Source: JAVBQJ01 sp031549115
GTDB taxonomy: Bacteria; Verrucomicrobiota; Lentisphaeria; Victivallales; Victivallaceae
Assembly: GCA_031549115.1 (NCBI GenBank)
Contig: JAVBQJ010000056.1
Location: 1-64,000 of the forward strand
DNA: 64,000 nt
Reading direction: 5' to 3'
Both the position numbers and the translations under genes were made by a program. Positions 58,395 through 64,000 of this stretch are shown piece after piece (positions within the stretch are counted from its first letter, which is position 1; each line of letters begins with the position of its first letter). The notes beneath the pieces were generated by a model. The model was given only the letters and a program-made list of their open reading frames with translations. It made no database searches and was not told where the DNA came from.

Positions 58395-59675
58395 TCAGTT
58401 GGTCTCCATCAAAGTGAAATCCGCGCCGCAGCGCTGGAAATCGGTGAAAAAATCCGGATAGGTCACCCGCGCCGCTTCGGCGTGGTCGATCAGCGACGGC
58501 GAATCCGCCGCCAGCGCCGCGACCGCGAGCGCCATCACGATACGGTGGTCGTCGTAGGATTTCAGCTCGGCCCCATGCAGGCGGCCGCCGCGGATGACCA
58601 TGCCGTCCTCGAGCTCTTCGATGTCGGCGCCCATTTTGCGCAATTCCCGGGTCATGCAGGCGATGCGGTCGGTCTCTTTGATCCGCGCCTGCGGGACATT
58701 GATCAATCGCGATTCGCCGGGGATCGCGGCCATGACCGCCGCCAGCAGCGGTAGCGCGTCGGGAGTCGCATTCAAATCCAACTCCGCCGGGTGCAGCCGG
58801 CTGTCGGGGTGGATGATGAAATCGTGTGCGGTGCCGGAGAAAAAACACCCCAGTTCGCGGAAGTCGTCGAAGATCGCCTTGTCGCCCTGGGAATCGGTGA
58901 AATCGAGGTTTTTCAACACCACGTCGCCGGCGCCGACCAGCGCGGCCGCGCCGAGCGGGAACGCGACGGTGGAAAAGTCCGCCGGGATGACCCGGTCGAT
59001 CGGATCGAAGCACTGCCGTCCGGCGATCTGGAAGCTCGACCAGTCGGGGGCGTCGGCGAGGTTGATGCCGAGGCGCCGAAGCCAGTCCAGCGTGATGCCG
59101 ATATACGGTTTCTCATTCAACAGCGGCACTTCGATTTCGCTGTCGCCTTTGGCGTAGGGCACGGCGAACAGGAGCGCGCTCAGAAATTGCGAGGTGACGG
59201 CTTCGATGACGGTATGTCCGCCCTTCAACGGGCCGCGGACGGTGAGGGGGCAGCGGCCGCGGGTGGCATCGGTGGAGGCGCCGAGCTCCTCCAGAGACGC
59301 CAACAGCGGCTTCATCACCCGGGTACGCAAGCTGGCGTCGCCGTCGAAGGTGACGGGGAAGTCGGCGGCGCAGGCTGCCGCGGCGAGCAACCGCAACCCG
59401 GTGCCGGAGTTGCCGAGGTCGATGGTGTGGCCGGGGTTGCGCAATTTGCCGCCGGTCCCGGTGATACGCCATTCGTTGGGGCGTTGCTCCACGCCGGCGC
59501 CGAGTTCCTCGATGGCGGCGAGCGTGCTCAGGGTATCGGCCGAAAGCAACGGATAACGCAACACGCTGACGCCGTTGGCCATCAAACCGGCTACCGTGCC
59601 GCGGATGGTATGGGATTTGGAACCGGGGACGGCGAAAGTTCCGGAGATGCGGGACGGTTTTACCAGTAGTTTCAT
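58395..59675 (-). CDS. aroA: 3-phosphoshikimate 1-carboxyvinyltransferase (EPSP synthase)
   Basis: A 426-residue enzyme that joins shikimate-3-phosphate and PEP in the shikimate pathway. Conserved parts: P-G-S-K-S-H-T-I-R at ~17-25 (K20 for PEP), L-G-N-S-G-T-G-L-R at ~87-95, a P-A-D-F-S-T-V-A-F-P segment in the middle, D-A-L-P-L-L-A-A-V and R-I-K-E-T-D-R-I, and D-D-H-R-I-V-M-A-L near the end. The length is normal. It heads the aroA-hisC operon behind its own promoter; AGGAAAAAAAT stands before ATG 59675. Confidence 0.95.
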   Translation of the reverse strand: MKLLVKPSRISGTFAVPGSKSHTIRGTVAGLMANGVSVLRYPLLSADTLSTLAAIEELGAGVEQRPNEWRITGTGGKLRNPGHTIDLGNSGTGLRLLAAAACAADFPVTFDGDASLRTRVMKPLLASLEELGASTDATRGRCPLTVRGPLKGGHTVIEAVTSQFLSALLFAVPYAKGDSEIEVPLLNEKPYIGITLDWLRRLGINLADAPDWSSFQIAGRQCFDPIDRVIPADFSTVAFPLGAAALVGAGDVVLKNLDFTDSQGDKAIFDDFRELGCFFSGTAHDFIIHPDSRLHPAELDLNATPDALPLLAAVMAAIPGESRLINVPQARIKETDRIACMTRELRKMGADIEELEDGMVIRGGRLHGAELKSYDDHRIVMALAVAALAADSPSLIDHAEAARVTYPDFFTDFQRCGADFTLMETN

Positions 59676-59712
59676 TTCGTATTTTTTTCCTGAAAAATAA
59701 TCATAACGATAG

Positions 59713-59741
59713 AATATAATACCTTATTTTCGTTTTTGCAA
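59713..59741 (-). promoter_or_regulatory. promoter of aroA-hisC
   Basis: On the minus strand TTGCAA (59741-59736) and TATATT (59718-59713) with a 17-bp spacer lie 37 bp upstream of ATG 59675. The plus-strand neighbour is divergent and starts at 59822. Confidence 0.55.
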
Positions 59742-59821
59742 ACCCGGTGCCTTGCAATTTGCCGTACGGGTGGTAACTTAATTCCGAAGGATGCGGATTC
59801 GGTGTTCAACAGAGGAAATTT

Positions 59822-60481
59822 ATGACGGACGACCTGCTCTCGCGACGGTGGCATGCGCTCAACCGGTGGTTGGCGTTTTTGTTCTGCTGTGTGATGATCG
59901 GAGTGGCGTGGCCGCCCTTTTCGGTTCAGTGGTGGGTCGGGGTGGCGGGGTGGTTTTTCATCACGGCGATGCTGCTGGTGGTGTGGAGCCGGGCGCTGCC
60001 CGACGGCCGCAGTTGGCACAACCGTTTCGGGCTGAATGTCGGGCTGCTGCTGTGTCCCGGCGTCAATCTGGTGTGGCTGCCGGTGGTGGCGATCAGTGTG
60101 ATGGTGCGGATTGCCCGGACGCGCGGCGGCAACCCGTGGATGCCGTGGCTGGCGGCGGTGGGATTTCCGGTGATGTCGGCGGTATTGATCGCGCAATTGC
60201 TGGGGGGGAGCGGATCGGGCTGGGTACATGGCTGGCTGATCGGCTATGCGATTGTTATTTTCGGAGTGGTGCTGCCGGGGGCCCGGTGGGCGGCTTCGCG
60301 GCGTTTTTTGCCGGTACGGCGCGAACGGGTCAAGCGTTTTCTGGTGCAATTGGGGTTGTCGGCGGCGTTGTGCGGCTTTCTGCCGTGGAGCGGGATCGGG
60401 TTATGGTGGTGTTACCGCCAATGGCGGATGTTGGAATTGCGTGATGTGAAAACAGTTCAAACTCAAGAGGTGGAGAAGTGA
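59822..60481 (+). CDS. membrane protein of unknown function
   Basis: A 219-residue protein with about six hydrophobic helices rich in Trp (W-L-A-F-L-F-C-C-V-M-I-G-V-A-W, W-W-V-G-V-A-G-W-F-F, then G-W-L-I-G-Y-A-I-V-I-F-G-V-V-L). The C-terminal ~20 residues are polar. GAGGAAA stands before ATG 59822. GTG of the next gene overlaps its stop by GTGA, so the two membrane proteins are made together and may form a complex. No family is recognised. Confidence 0.75.
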   Translation: MTDDLLSRRWHALNRWLAFLFCCVMIGVAWPPFSVQWWVGVAGWFFITAMLLVVWSRALPDGRSWHNRFGLNVGLLLCPGVNLVWLPVVAISVMVRIARTRGGNPWMPWLAAVGFPVMSAVLIAQLLGGSGSGWVHGWLIGYAIVIFGVVLPGARWAASRRFLPVRRERVKRFLVQLGLSAALCGFLPWSGIGLWWCYRQWRMLELRDVKTVQTQEVEK

Positions 60482-61326
60482 AAGAGAAGATGTTTTTCCA
60501 AGGCAGTCTGTTTACCGCTCGCGCGTTGGACAAATCACTGCAGACGATGGAACGCGGCTGGCTCGGCAGCATTCTCGAGAAAAATCTCAAGCTGGTCGAC
60601 GCGGTCGGCTTTTACAGCCTGTATCTGTGGGGCTTGACCGCCTTTGTGCTCGGGATTCTGATGGATTGCCACCGCCAAACGTTCTATGCGTCGGTCCTCG
60701 GCTTCTGCTGGCTGATCGGCTGCGGGTTGTTTCATTACCTCGCGTTCAAGTTCCTGCCGATCCTGGACAAACTGTCCAATTCCGAAACCACCCGGCTGCG
60801 CAGCCGGGCGATTCCGGATTGCGTTGCCGTCGCGGCGCTGGTGGTGCGCTCGGTGGCGCTGGTGGGGATTATCTGGGGTATCGTCCTGATGTTTGCGTAT
60901 TCGCAGTCGTATCTGTACGGAATGAATATCATTCTCGGCAGTCTGGCGGTCTGGGGATGCGCCGATTTCGCGATTGCGTTTTCGCTGCGGTTGGAAACGC
61001 TGTCGGCGGAAATCGATCCCGAACTCAATACGCCGGAAACCCTGATCGGGTTGCTGGATTACGGCGCCAAGGTGCTGATTAAGCTGGTTCCCGTGCTGTG
61101 GGCGATTCTGATGTTTTCGGGATTCGTGCGACTGCTGGTCAGTACCTGGATCGGCGAAGCATGGAGCTACCAGCCGATGGCGTTTCAAGGATATCTGATG
61201 AGCGTGCTGCCGACGGTTCTCCTGCCGGTTTCTGCGTATTTCGTCTATCTGGTGTACATGGTGGCGATTTCCCTCTTGCGCGCGACATTCCAGATCATTC
61301 TCGGAGCTGCCGGCCGTCTCCGGTGA
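60478..61326 (+). CDS. membrane protein of unknown function
   Basis: A 282-residue protein with about seven hydrophobic helices, starting at GTG 60478 (GTGA overlap with the previous stop, ribosome binding site GAGGTGGAGAA) or ATG 60490. The N-terminus is soluble with an amphipathic stretch, followed by Y-S-L-Y-L-W-G-L-T-A-F-V-L-G-I and others; a cytoplasmic loop has R-L-R-S-R-A-I-P-D-C. It is translationally coupled to the preceding membrane protein. No family is recognised. Confidence 0.75.
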   Translation: MKEKMFFQGSLFTARALDKSLQTMERGWLGSILEKNLKLVDAVGFYSLYLWGLTAFVLGILMDCHRQTFYASVLGFCWLIGCGLFHYLAFKFLPILDKLSNSETTRLRSRAIPDCVAVAALVVRSVALVGIIWGIVLMFAYSQSYLYGMNIILGSLAVWGCADFAIAFSLRLETLSAEIDPELNTPETLIGLLDYGAKVLIKLVPVLWAILMFSGFVRLLVSTWIGEAWSYQPMAFQGYLMSVLPTVLLPVSAYFVYLVYMVAISLLRATFQIILGAAGRLR

Positions 61327-61343
61327 GTGTGTGACGACGGTTG

Positions 61344-61361
61344 GTCCGTGTCATGCGCACA
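61344..61361 (-). repeat. dispersed 18-bp repeat
   Basis: The minus strand reads TGTGCGCATGACACGGAC, identical to 46037-46054 where the 10-bp tandem array begins. Both copies follow a gene's stop codon: here 18 bp after the membrane protein gene. Confidence 0.55.
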
Positions 61362-61407
61362 TCCACACTCTCCTGCATAAAAGTATTCCTTTTTGCTGAT
61401 TTGGGAT

Positions 61408-61436
61408 TTGCGGAATCCGGGTTGAGCGCGTATATT
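61408..61436 (+). promoter_or_regulatory. promoter of hflX
   Basis: TTGCGG (61408-61413) and TATATT (61431-61436) are 17 bp apart and end 41 bp before ATG 61478. Confidence 0.45.
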
Positions 61437-61477
61437 GAGTGAATGGATTTCAGGCAGCGAAAAAGTGGAATAACTCT

Positions 61478-62761
61478 ATGATTGATATGCAGGAAGAGTG
61501 CAACCGCCGGGCGGAAACCGTGCTTCTGGTCGGAGTGCAATCCGAAAACGAAGACGAGCGGACGGTTCTGGAACATCTGGACGAATTGGAAGAGCTGGTC
61601 GCCAACCTCGGCATCCGGTCGCTGGACCGGGTGATCGGACGCATCAAAGGCCCGCCGGCGCCGGTGTATTACGTCGGCAGCGGCAAAGCCGAAGAGATCT
61701 GCGAGCGCGCCAAGGAGCTGAAGGTCGACATCGTGGTGTTCGATACCGAACTGTCGCCGACGCAGCAGCGCAATCTGGAACGGTTGTTCCGGCTGCCGGT
61801 GATCGACCGCGAAGAGGTGATCATCGATATTTTCGCCGACCGCGCCAGTACCCGCGAAGCGGTGCTCCAGGTGGAGTTGGCGCGGCTGCAATACAACCTG
61901 CCCCGGCTGACCCGGGCATGGACGCACCTGTCGCGCCAGCGCGGCGGTGTCACCGGCGCCCGCGGCGAGGGGGAAACCCAGATCGAATTGGACCGGCGCC
62001 AGGTGAAAAGCCGGATTGCCTTGTTGAACGACGAACTCGAAGTCGTGCGCAAACAGCGCGCGACGCAGCGCAAAAGCCGGGGACGCAACGGCATGGTCCA
62101 GGCGGCCATCGTCGGCTATACCAACGCCGGCAAGTCTTCGCTGCTGAATGTGCTGACCGGCGCGGATGTGCTGGTCGAAGACAAGCTGTTCGCCACTCTC
62201 GACCCCACCACCCGCCGGGTGAAGCTGTCGGACAATCAGGAGCTGCTCCTGACCGATACGGTCGGCTTCGTCCGCAAGCTGCCGCATCAGTTGGTCGAAG
62301 CGTTCAAATCGACGCTGGAAGAAGCGGTGCTGGCGGATTTCCTGATCCTGGTGCTGGACAGCTCCAGCCCGCATCTGGAGGAGCATTGGGAGACCACGCT
62401 GAAGGTGTTGCGGGAGCTGGGGGCGCAGGAAAAGGACATCTTGGTGGTATTCAACAAAATCGACATCGAGAGCGATCCCTTTCTGCGGACCCGGGCGCGG
62501 ACGCTGTTCCGCGACGGCGTTTTTGTCTCCACAAGCTCCGGGGAGGGGCTGGATGCGCTCCGGTCGCGGCTGCTGGACTTTACCGGGACCCGCCGCCAGT
62601 TGCTGCGGGTGATATTGCCGCCGGCGCGTCACGATCTCGCGGCCCTGGCGCACCGGTTCGGTTGCGTGTTCGAGCAGAAGTATACCGATTCGGGCGAAAT
62701 CGACATGGTGCTTCAGATCGATTCGGCGCGCGGCGAGTTGTTCCGGGCGTATTTACAGTAG
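61478..62761 (+). CDS. hflX: GTPase HflX
   Basis: A 427-residue ribosome-associated GTPase that splits stalled ribosomes under stress. The N-terminal HflX domain is recognised by V-Y-Y-V-G-S-G-K-A-E-E-I and F-D-T-E-L-S-P-T-Q-Q-R-N-L-E, followed by a helical linker with R-G-G-V-T-G-A-R-G-E-G-E-T-Q. The G domain has G1 G-Y-T-N-A-G-K-S at ~213-220, G3 D-T-V-G-F-V-R-K-L-P, G4 N-K-I-D and G5 S-S-G-E-G. ATG 61478 is preferred to GTG 61439. It is followed after 15 bp by the coiled-coil protein gene. Confidence 0.95.
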   Translation: MIDMQEECNRRAETVLLVGVQSENEDERTVLEHLDELEELVANLGIRSLDRVIGRIKGPPAPVYYVGSGKAEEICERAKELKVDIVVFDTELSPTQQRNLERLFRLPVIDREEVIIDIFADRASTREAVLQVELARLQYNLPRLTRAWTHLSRQRGGVTGARGEGETQIELDRRQVKSRIALLNDELEVVRKQRATQRKSRGRNGMVQAAIVGYTNAGKSSLLNVLTGADVLVEDKLFATLDPTTRRVKLSDNQELLLTDTVGFVRKLPHQLVEAFKSTLEEAVLADFLILVLDSSSPHLEEHWETTLKVLRELGAQEKDILVVFNKIDIESDPFLRTRARTLFRDGVFVSTSSGEGLDALRSRLLDFTGTRRQLLRVILPPARHDLAALAHRFGCVFEQKYTDSGEIDMVLQIDSARGELFRAYLQ

Positions 62762-62776
62762 AGAGGATGGTGCAAA

Positions 62777-64000
62777 ATGCGTTTCCGGTATTATGGTTTG
62801 GCCGCGGCCCTGGCATTGACGCTCGGAGCCGGTGTATTGAACGCGGCCGAGAACGACAGTGAAGTGCTTGCCGTCTGGCGCAACGCCATGCGGGTTACGG
62901 AGCCGGCGGCGGAGGCGGCATACCGGCGTGGAGATTTGCCGGAGGCCATCCGGCTTTATGAACAGGCATTGGATTCCTATCTGCTGATCAAACAGACGCG
63001 TCCGGGGTGGAATCAGGAGTTGCTCGACTCGAAAATCGCCGCCGGCAATAAGAATCTGACCGAATTGCGTTCGGCCTTGGCGCGGACGACCGCCTCGAAG
63101 AGCCCGGCGCCGGCGTCCGCGGTGGCGGCCGTCGTGACCCCGGCGGCGGAAGCGGAGCTTGCCGCCACCAAGGAAAAGTTGTTCAAGGCTTTGATTGAAA
63201 TGGATGACCTGCGCCGCGAACTTCAGGGCGTGAAGGCCAGTACTCAGGAGATCGAAGGCTTGCTGCGGGAGAAGCGGCTGCTTCAGGAAAAGTACAGCAT
63301 GCTGGAGCTGCAATATCAGACCCTGCTGAATAAAGCCACTTCGCCCGATTCGGAAAAAGAGGCGTTGCAGAAGCAATTGCTGGAAGCGCAGGTCAGTTAC
63401 GATCTGTTGCACCAAAAGGGATTGCTGATCGAAAAGAAGTTCAACGAGACCAGCGAAGAGCTGGCCAAGGCCTACCAGGAGCGCAACCAGATGCGGCTCG
63501 ATGCCAAGAGCGCGACCGACAGGCTGGCGCTGCTGGAGCGTGATGTGACGCGTCTGACGACCTTGCGGCAGGCCGGTGAGGATTCCGAGGCGCAATTGCG
63601 CAGCCGGATCGAAACCCTGACTGCCGAGCGCGACGAAGCGCGCACGCAGTTTGCCGCGAAGCAGAAGGAATATGAGGTGCTTCTGACCCGCCTGGCCGAA
63701 AGGCTCGGCGACGACCAGACGGCGACGCAGCTGCTCGCCGGCAATCAGGAGCTGCAACTGCGCTATGATGAATTGCAGCGCGATTACAATACCCTGAACT
63801 CCGATTTTCGCGCCGCCCGCGAACAGCAGCGGGAGCTGCAATTGAAGTTGACCCGGCAGGGGGATACCTTGCAGCGCGTCGACGATGTCCGCAAGCAATT
63901 GGAGCAGGCCAATAAGGATCTGGGGACGCGTCTCGACCAGCAGAATATCGCGCTGGATCTGGGCCGGAGCACCGAAAAGCAGGCCACCGAGCGCGCCCGG
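62777..64000 (+). CDS. exported coiled-coil protein with N-terminal TPR-like unit, 3' truncated
   Basis: An open frame from ATG 62777 to the right edge, 408 codons so far without a stop. Signal peptide MRFRYYGLAAALALTLGAGV ends near A-A-E-N. Residues ~40-75 look like one TPR-type helix pair (A-A-Y-R-R-G-D-L-P-E-A-I-R-L-Y-E-Q-A). From ~125 on the sequence is long heptad coiled coil rich in Leu, Glu, Gln and Arg. AGAGG lies upstream and the hflX stop is 15 bp away. Function unknown; such proteins can be periplasmic scaffolds or division-linked factors. Confidence 0.8.
   Translation, partial: MRFRYYGLAAALALTLGAGVLNAAENDSEVLAVWRNAMRVTEPAAEAAYRRGDLPEAIRLYEQALDSYLLIKQTRPGWNQELLDSKIAAGNKNLTELRSALARTTASKSPAPASAVAAVVTPAAEAELAATKEKLFKALIEMDDLRRELQGVKASTQEIEGLLREKRLLQEKYSMLELQYQTLLNKATSPDSEKEALQKQLLEAQVSYDLLHQKGLLIEKKFNETSEELAKAYQERNQMRLDAKSATDRLALLERDVTRLTTLRQAGEDSEAQLRSRIETLTAERDEARTQFAAKQKEYEVLLTRLAERLGDDQTATQLLAGNQELQLRYDELQRDYNTLNSDFRAAREQQRELQLKLTRQGDTLQRVDDVRKQLEQANKDLGTRLDQQNIALDLGRSTEKQATERAR

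Noticed and set aside
62753..63898. 381-codon minus-strand open frame
   Set aside because: It is the mirror of the coiled-coil gene on the plus strand (Leu/Gln repeats); the plus frame has a signal peptide and a ribosome binding site.

Overview
The window looks like a chromosomal piece of a GC-rich, Gram-negative bacterium of the Planctomycetota-Verrucomicrobiota-Chlamydiota group. The best guess is Lentisphaerota (Victivallis-like). The inference rests on gene content, not on a marker gene: a pseudopilin with an H-x9-D-G tail, several DUF4838 glycan-active proteins, UroD-fold proteins inside sugar loci, a glycyl radical enzyme (anaerobic life), SSS transporters and many secreted glycoside hydrolases.

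Layout. 0-5.2 kb (+): the tail of a sugar-active protein, then a glycyl radical enzyme and a GH78-like rhamnosidase behind a strong promoter. 22.1-5.2 kb (-): eleven co-directional genes with gaps of at most 72 bp, read from a GntR/LacI-type regulator through a pseudopilin, an unknown membrane protein, a secreted TIM-barrel-type protein, two DUF4838 proteins, an SSS symporter, a GH29 fucosidase-like enzyme, two UroD-fold proteins and a third DUF4838 protein. This is a self-contained glycan-utilisation locus. 22.5-30.8 kb: a secreted protein with a methyltransferase, a hybrid histidine kinase, and two tandem ankyrin-repeat exported proteins, one a shortened copy of the other.

30.97 kb: tRNA-Pro(CGG). 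From here to about 37 kb the DNA is clearly AT-richer and carries accessory genes: a DUF4143 ATPase, a coiled-coil membrane protein, a small ferredoxin-fold-like protein, a lipoprotein plus DUF2235 alpha/beta hydrolase, a decayed group II intron and a PIN toxin-antitoxin pair. It reads as a genomic island next to a tRNA gene. 37.3-41.3 kb: aquaporin, alginate-lyase-like protein, DUF218 protein and a multi-pass membrane protein. 41.4-46 kb: GH38 mannosidase, AraC regulator and DegT/StrS aminotransferase.

46.0-52.4 kb: a block with a ceramidase-like protein and a sugar isomerase (+) and an HTH-GAF regulator, amidase and polyol dehydrogenase (-). A ~350-bp, highly structured repeat occurs twice here in opposite orientation, each time directly in front of a start codon and in the same orientation relative to that gene. 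One hairpin is kept by compensatory base changes. This is the best candidate in the window for an undescribed RNA or mobile element.

52.7-64 kb: core functions. aroA-hisC and a pilB-pilB-pilT ATPase cluster read leftward; two membrane proteins, hflX and a secreted coiled-coil protein that runs off the end read rightward. Function assignments come from motif reading alone. Starts were moved wherever a ribosome binding site, signal peptide or overlap favoured an internal codon.
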